Source: Sinorhizobium glycinis | GTDB taxonomy: Bacteria; Pseudomonadota; Alphaproteobacteria; Rhizobiales; Rhizobiaceae | Direction of reading: 5' to 3' | Length of the DNA: 64,000 nt | Assembly: GCF_001651865.1 (NCBI RefSeq) | Contig: NZ_LPUX01000061.1 | Span: forward strand, 434,001 to 498,000 | In this document: piece by piece, positions 27,006 through 35,389 of the stretch | How the letters are laid out: the number at the start of each line of letters is the position of its first letter | How positions within the stretch are numbered: the stretch's first letter is position 1 | Made by a program: the position numbers and the translations under genes | Notes under the pieces: model-generated | The model's database searches: none | Seen by the model: only the letters and a program-made list of their open reading frames with translations | What the model was told of the DNA's origin: nothing

Positions 27006-27791
27006 ATGAATAGCGGTCGGCCTTTGGCAATGGTGACGGGCGCTTCGTCCGGTATAGGTTTCGAGCTCGCTAGGCAATTTGCGCAAAAGGGGTTTGATAT
27101 CGCGCTGTCTGGCTCCAGCGAAAAGATCTTCGAGGCAGCTGAAAAACTTCGGAGTGACGGCACAGAAACATTCGCGTTACGGGCCGACGCAGGAACATAC
27201 GAAGGAGTCGAAGCTTTCTGGCGCTTCGTGATGCATCTAAAGCGTCCGGTCGATGCGTGCGCGCTGAATGTGGGCATTGCAGTAGGCGGAGCGTTTGCCG
27301 AGACTGCATTGGAGGATGATCTGCGTGTTATAGCAGTCAACGTCACCGGAACGGTTCACATGGCGAAACACGTGGTCCGGCATATGGTTGCGAACGGCAA
27401 TGGCCGCATTCTGATTGTATCGTCGGTTTCCGCCACATCCCCCACGCCCTTCGAAACAACCTACGGTCCTTCGAAAGCGTTTGGTTTTTCGTTCGCCGAG
27501 TCGCTGCGCGAAGAACTGAGGGGAACGGGTGTTACGGTAACGGCCCTCCTTCCAGGCGCGACGAACACAGAATTCCATGCCAATGCTGGCATGGCCGACA
27601 CGCCGATCGGAAAAGCGATGAAAAACGATCGGGAACTCGTCGCGAAGCAGGGGTTCGATGCTCTGATGAACGACATTGACCATGTCGTGGGTGGAGACGA
27701 GGCGACGAAACAGGTGGTGATCGAAAATCGCAAGCTGACAGAGACCGTCAAAGCGGCTCGCCATGCCGCGATAGCGCGAATAGGAAGATAA
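27006..27791 (+). CDS. Short-chain dehydrogenase/reductase (divergent SDR)
   Basis: 261 residues. ATG 27006 follows a very strong site (GGAAGGAGATTTAAA); an upstream in-frame start at 26964 lacks one. The cofactor loop VTGASSGIGFELA and the catalytic YGPSK are present, with Ser in VSSVSATSP, but the usual NNAG is LNVGIAVG, an unusual variant. It resembles the DltE/YqjQ-like SDR group. It lies 145 bases after BKACE copy 2 on the same strand and may belong to that operon. Substrate unknown. Confidence 0.85.
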   Translation: MNSGRPLAMVTGASSGIGFELARQFAQKGFDIALSGSSEKIFEAAEKLRSDGTETFALRADAGTYEGVEAFWRFVMHLKRPVDACALNVGIAVGGAFAETALEDDLRVIAVNVTGTVHMAKHVVRHMVANGNGRILIVSSVSATSPTPFETTYGPSKAFGFSFAESLREELRGTGVTVTALLPGATNTEFHANAGMADTPIGKAMKNDRELVAKQGFDALMNDIDHVVGGDEATKQVVIENRKLTETVKAARHAAIARIGR

Positions 27792-27869
27792 CCAAGCTAG
27801 CCATCGTGCGGCCTACCGGAGCGCTTGCCCGCGATCGGACGCCCTATCGGCGTTTAGCAAATAGGTCAC

Positions 27870-29495
27870 TCAGCCCTGAGCCTTCAGCAGTGCCGCAACG
27901 AGGCCCGCGGTCGAAGAATCATGTCCCTCGGCGCTCTCCTTCCCCTCGACGACCGGCAGCAGCCCGGTCGCCAGTTCCTTGCCGAGCTCGACGCCCCACT
28001 GGTCGAAGGAGTTGATGTTGAAGAGCGCGCCTTCGACGAAAACGCGATGCTCGTAAAGCGCGATCAGGCGGCCGAGCGCGAAGGGGTCGAGCTGCTCGTA
28101 GACGAAGGTCAGCGACGGCCGGTTGCCGGTGAAGACGCGGTGCGGCGCGATCTTGTCGGCCTTTGCCTCTTCCATGCCGTTTGAGGTGAGTTGCGCCTTG
28201 GCCTCGGCCAGTGTCCGGCCCTTCATCAGGGCCTCCGACTGCGCCAGGCAGTTGGCGATCACCAGCTGGTGCTGGTGGCGCAGGTCCTTCTCGTGACCGT
28301 TGGCGGCGATCATGAACTCGGCCGGGATGATGTCAGTGCCCTGGTGGATGAGCTGGTAGAAGGCGTGCTGGCCGTTGGTGCCGGGCTCGCCCCAGACGAC
28401 CGGCCCGGTCTGAAATTCGACCGGCTTGCTGTCGAGCGTGACCGCCTTGCCGTTCGATTCCATGTCGAGCTGCTGCAGATAGGCGGGAAAGCGCGACAGG
28501 CGCTGGTCGTAGGGCAGGATCGCCCGCGACGGATAACCGAGCACGTTGCGGTGATAGAAGCCGATGAGGCCGAGAAGCATCGGGATGTTTTCCCGCACCG
28601 GGGCGGTACGAAAATGTTCGTCGATCGCGTGGCCACCGTCGAGGAAGCGGCCGAAACTCTCGCTTCCGATGGCGATCATCAAAGGCAGGCCGATTGCCGA
28701 CCAGATCGAATAACGTCCGCCGACCCAGTCCCAGAAGCCGAAGACGCGCGAGGCGTCGATGCCGAAGGCGGCGACCTTGTCGAGCGCAGTCGAGACGGCC
28801 GCGAAGTGATGGCCGACCGCCGCCTCGCTGAGCTTGCCGGCGATGAAGGCGCGGGCGGTCGCGGCATTGGTCATCGTCTCGATCGTCGTGAAGGTCTTGG
28901 AGGCGACGATGAAGAGCGAGGTCTCCGGATCGAGCAGCTTCAGCGTGTCGGCGATGTGGGCGCCGTCGACATTGGAAACGAAATGGAGCCGTGGACCGTC
29001 ATGGAAAGGCGCGAGCGCCAGCGTCGCCATCACCGGGCCGAGATCGGAGCCGCCGATGCCGATGTTAACGACGTCGGTGATCTTCTTGCCGGTGGCACCC
29101 TTGAGTGCGCCGGCGCGGACGTCGTCGGCAAAGGCGCCCATGGCCTCCAGCACCGCGTTCACATCGGGCATGACGTCCTTGCCGCCGACGAGGATCGGCC
29201 GGTTCGACCGGTTTCGCAGGGCCGTATGCAGCACCGCGCGTTCCTCGGTGATGTTGATGACGTCGCCGCGGAACATCGCGTCGCGCTTCTCCTCGACCTT
29301 CGCCGCCTTGGCGAGCGCCTCGAGACCATCGAGAATCCTGTCGTTCACCGCGCATTTCGAATAGTCGAAAAGCAGGTCGCCGAGGCTCAGGCTGAAGCGC
29401 GAGAAGCGGTTCGGATCGGCCGCAAAGGCGGCGCGGATGTAGGTTGCATTAGTGGCCGAAACGGCGGACTTGAGCTGTTCGACGATGGTCTTCAT
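27870..29495 (-). CDS. pgi: Glucose-6-phosphate isomerase
   Basis: 541 residues, full length for Pgi. The family signatures are present: [16 protein letters not shown] near residue 145, VASKTFTT near 200, [18 protein letters not shown] with the catalytic region near 340, [14 protein letters not shown] near 380, and [12 protein letters not shown] with the catalytic Lys near 508. It interconverts fructose 6-phosphate and glucose 6-phosphate. Its codon and base use is visibly more GC-rich than most of region 2, as in a core rhizobial gene. It lies 59 bases downstream of the RuBisCO-like gene on the same strand, so it may be read by the same transcript and carry fructose 6-phosphate from the transketolase steps into the Entner-Doudoroff pathway. 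Confidence 0.96.
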   Translation of the reverse strand: MKTIVEQLKSAVSATNATYIRAAFAADPNRFSRFSLSLGDLLFDYSKCAVNDRILDGLEALAKAAKVEEKRDAMFRGDVINITEERAVLHTALRNRSNRPILVGGKDVMPDVNAVLEAMGAFADDVRAGALKGATGKKITDVVNIGIGGSDLGPVMATLALAPFHDGPRLHFVSNVDGAHIADTLKLLDPETSLFIVASKTFTTIETMTNAATARAFIAGKLSEAAVGHHFAAVSTALDKVAAFGIDASRVFGFWDWVGGRYSIWSAIGLPLMIAIGSESFGRFLDGGHAIDEHFRTAPVRENIPMLLGLIGFYHRNVLGYPSRAILPYDQRLSRFPAYLQQLDMESNGKAVTLDSKPVEFQTGPVVWGEPGTNGQHAFYQLIHQGTDIIPAEFMIAANGHEKDLRHQHQLVIANCLAQSEALMKGRTLAEAKAQLTSNGMEEAKADKIAPHRVFTGNRPSLTFVYEQLDPFALGRLIALYEHRVFVEGALFNINSFDQWGVELGKELATGLLPVVEGKESAEGHDSSTAGLVAALLKAQG

Positions 29496-29554
29496 GGGGA
29501 TACCTGCGATCCAAGGCGCGAGTTAAGACGCTGTCATTTTCCGCCAGGGAAGGT

Positions 29555-30817
29555 TCAATCGCGCTTGCCGAATTTGGCCAGCGCCTGTTTGAGCTCGGGA
29601 TGGTTCTGCGCGTACGAATCTAGGTCAACACCCTCGCGCGCGGCTTCCCATGCTTGTCGAACGGCTTTGACGCCCGCACCTGGACCGTCTGGATGACTGA
29701 CGACGCCTCCGCCGCAGAGGTACAGGAGATCGAGCGTCCTTCCGGTTCGACGATATGTCTCAGGCGCCTGTCCACCCCATTGCCCCGAGCAAACGACCGG
29801 CATGGGCTTTTCCCCTGCGGACGTAAAGGGGGCGACGAGGTCGTGGAAAGACTGGACGAACGAATCGTCGGGCTCCCAATACTTAGATCCAATGCCGTTG
29901 ATCTGGAACTGGTCGACGCCGAGCAGCCGCCAGTACTGCTGGTAAACAGAAAAATTCATCCCAAGGCCGGGGTGGCGGGTGAGGATGTCCCATCCGTTAC
30001 GGTGGGCATGCAGCGCCAGTCTTGAACGCCTCCTCAAGAACAGGAAAGCGCCTTGCCCGATAGAGTTTATGTTGATCACGGCCGCGTTTCCGCCGGCATC
30101 GGCGACGACGTCATGGTTTCTCATCATGACGTCGGGATCGACATGGGAGATGTTGAAGGCATACATTACCTTCTTTCCGGTCCGTTGCTCATGGTCCTTG
30201 ATAAGAGGCATGATCGCTCTCACCCGCTCCTCGAGCGGCGAATAGGGCGGACCGCAGAGCTTCTCGTCATCCTTGATGAAATCAACGCCCGAGGCGATAA
30301 GCTCGCTCACCATCTCGGCCGTTTCGTTGGGACGCAGCCCTAGCGCCGGCTTTATGATCGTGCCGATCAGGGGGCGGTCGAAGACGCCTGTCAGCCGCCG
30401 CGTCCCCGCTATGCCGAACTGAGGCCCTGGGTAGGAAGCCCCGAACGCATGCGGCAATTGCATGCGCAAGACACGTATGCCGGTGAAGCCTCGGATCGAG
30501 AAGACTCCGCCGATCGTGATCGTCATCAAAGCCGAAAGATCATCGCCGATCGCTTCAATCGGAAAGGCGATGTCGGCTTCCGCCCGCCGATACGAAGGTC
30601 CCGACGCGTTTTGGGGGATCGAGGGCACGGAGATCGGGGGAAGCTCGCGGACGTCAAGCACGCGGGCGGCGACCCGCGCCTTCAACTCCGGCGTCTCCCC
30701 CGGGAGGTCGACGAACGTGCCCGTCGACTGATCGCTGGCGATCTTGCTTGCAAATGATCGAGGATCCCCGTCGCATTCGATCAGATACGTCATGACGACG
30801 CAGTCGTTTCTATTCAT
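29555..30817 (-). CDS. RuBisCO-like protein (form IV), candidate 3-oxo-isoapionate-4-phosphate decarboxylase
   Basis: 420 residues from ATG (complement 30815-30817); an in-frame TTG at 30839-30841 would add 8 residues, and neither start has a good ribosome site. RuBisCO large-subunit motifs are visible: GTIIKPALGLR (K175 kept, K177 replaced by Ala), DFIKDDEKL (carbamylated K201, D203, E204 kept), HAHRNG (H294, R295), a loop-6 GSKYWE (K334) and CGGGVVSHPDGPGAG. H327 is Gln (DQFQINGIG). These changes and the absence of phosphoribulokinase argue against carbon fixation. Known D-apionate pathways use RuBisCO-like proteins to decarboxylate or transcarboxylate/hydrolyse 3-oxo-isoapionate 4-phosphate. 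The erythrulose-phosphate isomerase genes nearby favour the decarboxylase (product L-erythrulose 1-phosphate). It follows the lactonase gene by 34 bases. Confidence 0.85.
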   Translation of the reverse strand: MNRNDCVVMTYLIECDGDPRSFASKIASDQSTGTFVDLPGETPELKARVAARVLDVRELPPISVPSIPQNASGPSYRRAEADIAFPIEAIGDDLSALMTITIGGVFSIRGFTGIRVLRMQLPHAFGASYPGPQFGIAGTRRLTGVFDRPLIGTIIKPALGLRPNETAEMVSELIASGVDFIKDDEKLCGPPYSPLEERVRAIMPLIKDHEQRTGKKVMYAFNISHVDPDVMMRNHDVVADAGGNAAVININSIGQGAFLFLRRRSRLALHAHRNGWDILTRHPGLGMNFSVYQQYWRLLGVDQFQINGIGSKYWEPDDSFVQSFHDLVAPFTSAGEKPMPVVCSGQWGGQAPETYRRTGRTLDLLYLCGGGVVSHPDGPGAGVKAVRQAWEAAREGVDLDSYAQNHPELKQALAKFGKRD

Positions 30818-30851
30818 GTCGTGCACACCGTTCGTAATCAAAACAGAAGGA

Positions 30852-31718
30852 TCAAACCCTCGATCGCTCTCCGTCCGCGACGCAGATCTCGACTATCCGC
30901 AGCCCGTGATCGCTCAGGCGGGAGGGATAGAATTGGGCCAATTTTTCCTCATGCACCGGAATGATCCGACGCTCGTCATTTCCCACGATGCCCAGCATCT
31001 CTTCGGCTGCCTGGATCAGCTTCGTCTGGCTGCCATTCGCAAGCCCTGGGGGGACGAAACAAGGATCGAGTTGATCGTCGCCAGTGAGGTTCCGGTAGGT
31101 GTAGACGACATCTCCGGACAACACCAGCCTGTCATCGCTGCCTCCGTTTTGCACCACAACATATTGGGAGCCTGCGGTATGAGTGTCGTGGGCGGGATAC
31201 AGGTGAATGCCCGGAAGGACATCTTCCCGCGTCCCTTCGAGAAGTTCCAGTCTGCCCTCGATGTTCGCCTGGGTAAGATAAAGTATATCGGCGGGGTTCA
31301 GCCCAGCCAATAGCGATCGAAACCGGCGGCCCTTGGCAAGGATCCACATCCAGGATTCAAGCTCCTTCTTCTGGATGAAGATCTTTGCATTGGGAAAGAA
31401 CTTCAGGCCGCCAATGTGATCGAAATGGGCGTGCGTTATGAATATGTGAGTCACGTCCTCAGGCCGGACGCCACATTCACCCAAGACTATGTCCGGCGAC
31501 GTCCATCCGGTTACTCCGATCGAGTTCGCTATCTCTCCCCCGAAATCGTTTGCATCGTGGCCGACGTCGACTAACGCGACCGCATCGGCCGTCCTGATCA
31601 GAATGTATGCGAATGGCAGATTCATCGTTCCCTGGTTATGGGCGCCGTAATAGACACCGCTCACCGGGTGAACAGGGCTTTGGGCATACTCAAGCACCCA
31701 AACGGAATGCGCTCCCAT
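30852..31718 (-). CDS. MBL-fold metallohydrolase, probable sugar lactonase (AHL-lactonase-like)
   Basis: 288 residues, ATG behind CGGAGGAAACAC. The metallo-beta-lactamase metal motifs are complete: THAHFDHIGG (residues about 94-103), a His in YPAHDTHTAGS, Asp in LSGDVVY, and a late His in IIPVHEEK. The overall layout resembles quorum-quenching N-acyl homoserine lactonases. Next to two aldose 1-dehydrogenase-like AKRs, hydrolysis of the aldonolactone they would form is the most likely role; D-apionolactone fits the pathway proposed here. The start overlaps the preceding small ORF by 29 bases. Confidence 0.87.
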   Translation of the reverse strand: MGAHSVWVLEYAQSPVHPVSGVYYGAHNQGTMNLPFAYILIRTADAVALVDVGHDANDFGGEIANSIGVTGWTSPDIVLGECGVRPEDVTHIFITHAHFDHIGGLKFFPNAKIFIQKKELESWMWILAKGRRFRSLLAGLNPADILYLTQANIEGRLELLEGTREDVLPGIHLYPAHDTHTAGSQYVVVQNGGSDDRLVLSGDVVYTYRNLTGDDQLDPCFVPPGLANGSQTKLIQAAEEMLGIVGNDERRIIPVHEEKLAQFYPSRLSDHGLRIVEICVADGERSRV

Positions 31719-32199
31719 GTGTTTCCTCCGCGTTTGCGAACAACGGCCCTGCGCAACATCCGCTCGCGTCGAATGTCATGGTGCCCAATAGCGCAGATGC
31801 CCGTTTCAATTCCAACGAAGCTCTCGTCAGCAACCTCAAGAGTTCGGTACTCTGTCTTCCCAGCCGCCCTTCGAATGCCCTCTGGGCCTGTAAAAGGTCA
31901 GAGCGGGCCCGGCCAAGATGCCGAGCTGCATGTTCGGTTGCCGCCAAGCGCCTCCTTCTGTCGCCCCCCTGTCCGACGGACTCCAATATATCGGCGGCAC
32001 GGCACGACAGCTGGGCGAAGAGCAGATTCATGCCGGGCTCTCTCAAGCCGAGGTGCATGAAGGAGAACAGTGCGAGCACCTCGCCGTAAGCCCGGACCAG
32101 GGTCTCCAGTTCAGACCGCTGCTCCTGCAATTCAACGGCGTTTGTGACTTCGTTGCAGGAGAACGGAACAAGGCCCCGCTGATACCCCATAACCGTCAC
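31690..32199 (-). CDS. Unknown 169-residue helical protein in the sugar operon
   Basis: The start ATG overlaps the stop of the upstream AKR gene (ATGA) and the end overlaps the lactonase start by 29 bases, so the operon leaves no untranslated gap here; this is the main argument that the gene is real. The product is charged and helix-rich (for example VELQEQRSELETLVRAYGEV and LLRLLTRASLELKRASALL), with no signal peptide or clear membrane segment. I recognise no family. It may be a small accessory or regulatory protein for the dehydrogenases or lactonase. Competing frames on the plus strand are less well positioned. Confidence 0.55.
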   Translation of the reverse strand: MTVMGYQRGLVPFSCNEVTNAVELQEQRSELETLVRAYGEVLALFSFMHLGLREPGMNLLFAQLSCRAADILESVGQGGDRRRRLAATEHAARHLGRARSDLLQAQRAFEGRLGRQSTELLRLLTRASLELKRASALLGTMTFDASGCCAGPLFANAEETHGSAFRLGA

Positions 32200-33239
32200 G
32201 CCACCGCGGGGAGTGGCGCTGTTGCGGGCAGCAGATCGGCCGATTGCAGGGCGGTCCAGAATGCGGGCGGAATGCGCTCGTTGATCGCCGCCACGTTCTG
32301 ATCGACTTCAGCACTGCTTTTCGCGCCCATGACTAATGTGGCCACGGCCGGGTGGGCATATACGAACTGCATTGCGGCAGCCGGCAAGCTGACCCGGTAT
32401 TCCTCGCACACCGCTTCGATCGATTTGACCCGGTCGAGGACGGCGGCCGGGACTTTCCCGTAGTCGTATGTCGCCGTTGCGCCAGAGGTTCCGCTGGCCA
32501 AAATACCCGAATTGAAGATGCCGCCTGCGATGATTGAGACATTTCTCGACAAAAGCTCGTCGAAGGCGGAGTGCAGGGGTTCGTGGTTGAGCAATGTATA
32601 GCGTCCGGCCACCAGGGCGCACTCGATAGGGAACTCCCGGGAGACGCCTACGACGGAATCCGTTTCATTGACTCCGAGGCCAATCGCCGAGACGCAGCCG
32701 GTGGACCGCAGCTCGTCCAATGCCTTGTACCCGGAGGCTCTCAACTGATCCCAGTAGAACTCGCTTCGATCGCCGTGCCAGGCGCGCCCGACATCATGTA
32801 CGAGCAGGACATCGATGTAATCGAGACCAAGACGCTGCTGGCTGTCCTCGAACGACCTCATGATACCGTCGTAGGTGTAGTCGTAAGTGTCCAGGAAGGG
32901 CAGGGGATCGATCCACTCGATTCCATAGACGGTGTCGAGCTTTTTCGTGCGGCTGGCTGGCTTGAGGACACGGCCCACCTTGGTGCTCACGACGACGTCG
33001 TCTCGCAGCTTATTCACTCTAAGGGCGTGGCCCAGGAAATGCTCGGACTTCCCGAAGCCGTACATGGGAGCGCAGTCGAAGTATCGAATGCCCGCAGCGT
33101 AACCCGACAGAATCGTCTGCTCGAACTCGTCGTATGATACGTCCGCGTTGAAGCCCGAAATGGGAACCGTTCCAAGCCCCAGTGACGTTACCCGTACATT
33201 CGATTTGCCGAGCGGGCGCTTTGCCAGGTCCGACATCAT
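32196..33239 (-). CDS. Aldo/keto reductase, D-threo-aldose 1-dehydrogenase/L-fucose dehydrogenase type (copy 1)
   Basis: 347 residues (345-346 if the second ATG at 33236 is used, which has better spacing to AAGGA). The AKR barrel residues are visible: LGLGTVPISG, catalytic Asp and Tyr in RYFDCAPMYGFGKSE, Lys in VVSTKVGR, and His in VLLVHDVGR. The group also includes pyridoxal 4-dehydrogenase and L-galactose dehydrogenase and typically oxidises aldoses to lactones with NAD(P). It is a tandem paralog of the gene 27 bases upstream. In the proposed pathway one of the pair would oxidise D-apiose or a related aldose. Confidence 0.9.
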   Translation of the reverse strand: MMSDLAKRPLGKSNVRVTSLGLGTVPISGFNADVSYDEFEQTILSGYAAGIRYFDCAPMYGFGKSEHFLGHALRVNKLRDDVVVSTKVGRVLKPASRTKKLDTVYGIEWIDPLPFLDTYDYTYDGIMRSFEDSQQRLGLDYIDVLLVHDVGRAWHGDRSEFYWDQLRASGYKALDELRSTGCVSAIGLGVNETDSVVGVSREFPIECALVAGRYTLLNHEPLHSAFDELLSRNVSIIAGGIFNSGILASGTSGATATYDYGKVPAAVLDRVKSIEAVCEEYRVSLPAAAMQFVYAHPAVATLVMGAKSSAEVDQNVAAINERIPPAFWTALQSADLLPATAPLPAVA

Positions 33240-33266
33240 ATATTCCTTTTCTTGACTACGAAGTAT

Positions 33267-34316
33267 TCAGGCGGCCGATGTCATGATCGGAGCCGCTTCC
33301 GGGATGAGGCTCTTTGCCTTGAGCGCGGACCAGAACCCTGGCGGGATCTTCTCGGAAATCGCCTTGACGTTCGCCTCGACGTGGGCAGTGCTAAGGGCGC
33401 CTTGGACCACCGCAGTGACGGCCGGGTGCGAGTAGACGAACTGCGTCGCCGCCGTCGCAAGCGAAATGCCAAATTCGCCGCAAACTGCCTCGAGAGCTTC
33501 AACGCGCTTCAGGATTTCGGGGCTGGCTGTCTGATAGTCGTACGTCCGGACCGCAGCCGCACCTTTGCTTCCCTCTGCCAGGACGCCGGAATTGTAGACG
33601 CCGCCTGCGATGATTGAGATCCCGCGGCGCTGAGCCTCGGGGAAGAAGTCTTCAAGAGGCTGATGGTTAAGCAGCGTGTAGCGGCCCGCGACCAACGAGC
33701 AATCAAGATTAAATTCGCCAGCGACTTGTAGAACGGACGCGGTCTCGTTGACGCCGAGCCCTATCGCCTTGACTGCTCCGCTGCTCCGAAGCTCATCGCA
33801 GGCCCGATACCCGCTCTGGCGTAGCTGTGAGAGGTAGAGGTCGTAGCTGTCGCGATGCCAGACGCCGCTGACGTCGTGGAGATAGAGAATGTCGACGCCA
33901 TCAACGCCCATGCGCTGCTGGCTGTCCTCGAATGAACGCATTATCCCGTCGTACGTGTAGTCGTATTCGTCGACGTAAGGCAGCGGGTCGATCCAGTTGA
34001 TGCCGTAAAGGCTCTCCGCCCGCTTCGAGCGGCTCGCGGGCTTGAGGATACGTCCCGCTTTAGTGCTGATGACCACGTCCTCGATGATGCCGTTCACGCG
34101 CAGCACATGACCCAGGCTGTGCTCGGACTTGCCGAGGCCATAGAGCGGTGCCGTATCAAAATACCGCACGCCCAGCTCGTAGGCCTTCATGACCACGGCT
34201 TCGAAATCGGTGAACGGGACCCTCACGCCGCAACCGCCCAATGGCGAGGTACCAAGACCCAGTGAAGTCAGTTCGACTCCGGTGTTACCGATCTTTCTCT
34301 TCTCTAGCACAGTCAT
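33267..34316 (-). CDS. Aldo/keto reductase, D-threo-aldose 1-dehydrogenase type (copy 2)
   Basis: 349 residues, ATG behind AAGGTGAAAT. It shows RYFDTAPLYGLGKSE (Asp, Tyr), VISTKAGR (Lys) and LYLHDVSG (His), the AKR tetrad, and shares long blocks with copy 1, such as YDYTYDGIMRSFEDSQQRMG. Tandem duplication followed by divergence suggests different anomers, epimers or cofactors. It is the first enzyme gene after the transporter genes and is separated from the binding-protein gene by an 11-base-stem hairpin. Confidence 0.9.
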   Translation of the reverse strand: MTVLEKRKIGNTGVELTSLGLGTSPLGGCGVRVPFTDFEAVVMKAYELGVRYFDTAPLYGLGKSEHSLGHVLRVNGIIEDVVISTKAGRILKPASRSKRAESLYGINWIDPLPYVDEYDYTYDGIMRSFEDSQQRMGVDGVDILYLHDVSGVWHRDSYDLYLSQLRQSGYRACDELRSSGAVKAIGLGVNETASVLQVAGEFNLDCSLVAGRYTLLNHQPLEDFFPEAQRRGISIIAGGVYNSGVLAEGSKGAAAVRTYDYQTASPEILKRVEALEAVCGEFGISLATAATQFVYSHPAVTAVVQGALSTAHVEANVKAISEKIPPGFWSALKAKSLIPEAAPIMTSAA

Positions 34317-34336
34317 ATTTCACCTTGATCTGACAG

Positions 34337-34362
34337 TGGCGAGCCCGTTGACGGGCTCGCCA
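34337..34362 (-). terminator. Intercistronic hairpin after third binding-protein gene
   Basis: TGGCGAGCCCG / CGGGCTCGCCA form an 11-base perfect stem with a 4-base loop, 7 bases after the binding-protein stop. Without a T-run it is probably an mRNA stabiliser or partial terminator. Confidence 0.7.
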
Positions 34363-34369
34363 ACAATAA

Positions 34370-35353
34370 TCACATGTACTTTTTGACGTTATCTTTGTCC
34401 AAGATCAGCCATGGAACGACGTAGTCCTTCTGTGTGCCGTCCTTCCACTCCATCAGGCCGTTCCATACCTCCGACTGCGGCTTGTATTCCGTGCCGATTA
34501 CCTGACGCAAAGCAAGATCTACTGCACCTTGCCCTTCCGCCCTCGCATACTTGTACAGGGTGACCGCCATTTCGCCGTTCTCCACGGCGCGCTTTGCGTC
34601 CGGGATGCCGTCGATCGCAATGACCGGCACCTTGCTGAGGTCAACGTTGGCTGCCTTCATGGCTTCAATGGCGCCGAGCGCCATCTCGTCGTTCTCAGCG
34701 AGGACGCCATTGATCTGGTCGGGATAGGCGGAGAGCCAGTTCTCCATGAGAGCCTGGCCCTCGGCGCGGCTCCAATTGCCGCTCTTGTCGGCGAGCAGCT
34801 TGAGGTTCGAATGCGCTTCGAGCCCGGCGTCGACGCCGGCGCGACGTTCAATCTGGGCCGACTGGCCGATTGGCCCTTCCATGAGGACCAGATTGCCGCC
34901 GCTCGGGAGGCGCTTCGCCATTTCCTCGGCGATGATCCTGCCGCCTTCGCGATCGTCGACGATAATCGACGCGGTATAGTTTTTCGACGAGGTTTTGAGC
35001 GCCGAGACGATCACCGGGACCTTTGCCTCGGCCGCCTTGTCGATGGCCGGCGCGGAAGCTTCGAGATCGAACGGGGCCATGATGATCGCATTGAACTGCT
35101 GGGTCAGCGCCGTATCGATCTGGTTGGCCTGGATAAGCGGATCGTATTTTCCATCAAAAACCGTGATCTCGACCTTGCCCTCCTTTACGGCAGGGTGGTT
35201 CTGGATCTCTGTGGACCAGGCCTTCATGTATTCGCCTGCCTCGCCGAAAGAAAGTGCAGCAATACGGATCTTCTCTTGGGCTGCGGCGAGGTCCGCACCG
35301 AGCAGCATCGTCGAGGCTGCGATCGCGGCAATGAACGTACGTCTGTTAATCAT
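34370..35353 (-). CDS. Sugar ABC transporter periplasmic binding protein (third system, RbsB-like)
   Basis: 327 residues from ATG (complement 35351-35353), behind GGAGGAGAAT; a TTG 33 bases upstream is less likely. The signal peptide is MINRRTFIAAIAASTMLLGA, with cleavage near AAAQ/EKI. The mature chain has the type I sugar-binding fold: IRIAALSFGEAGEYM, FNAIIMAPFDLEAS, GNLVLMEGPIGQS, GVLAENDEMALGAIEAM. It is the third gene of the operon that continues into the AKRs, lactonase and RuBisCO-like protein, so its ligand should be the pathway sugar. D-apiose-binding proteins of this type are known; the ligand here is inferred. Confidence 0.92.
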   Translation of the reverse strand: MINRRTFIAAIAASTMLLGADLAAAQEKIRIAALSFGEAGEYMKAWSTEIQNHPAVKEGKVEITVFDGKYDPLIQANQIDTALTQQFNAIIMAPFDLEASAPAIDKAAEAKVPVIVSALKTSSKNYTASIIVDDREGGRIIAEEMAKRLPSGGNLVLMEGPIGQSAQIERRAGVDAGLEAHSNLKLLADKSGNWSRAEGQALMENWLSAYPDQINGVLAENDEMALGAIEAMKAANVDLSKVPVIAIDGIPDAKRAVENGEMAVTLYKYARAEGQGAVDLALRQVIGTEYKPQSEVWNGLMEWKDGTQKDYVVPWLILDKDNVKKYM

Positions 35354-35389
35354 ATTCTCCTCCGATTTTTTTGTTGCAATTGGCAACGG

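Noticed and set aside
28191-29696. Long open frame (501 codons) on the plus strand opposite pgi
   Set aside because: It mirrors the high-GC pgi codons, has an Arg/Asp/Val-rich composition without motifs, and no ribosome site.
29555-30817. A true RuBisCO large subunit for carbon fixation
   Set aside because: K177 and H327 equivalents are replaced, and no small subunit or phosphoribulokinase gene is present; context is sugar catabolism.
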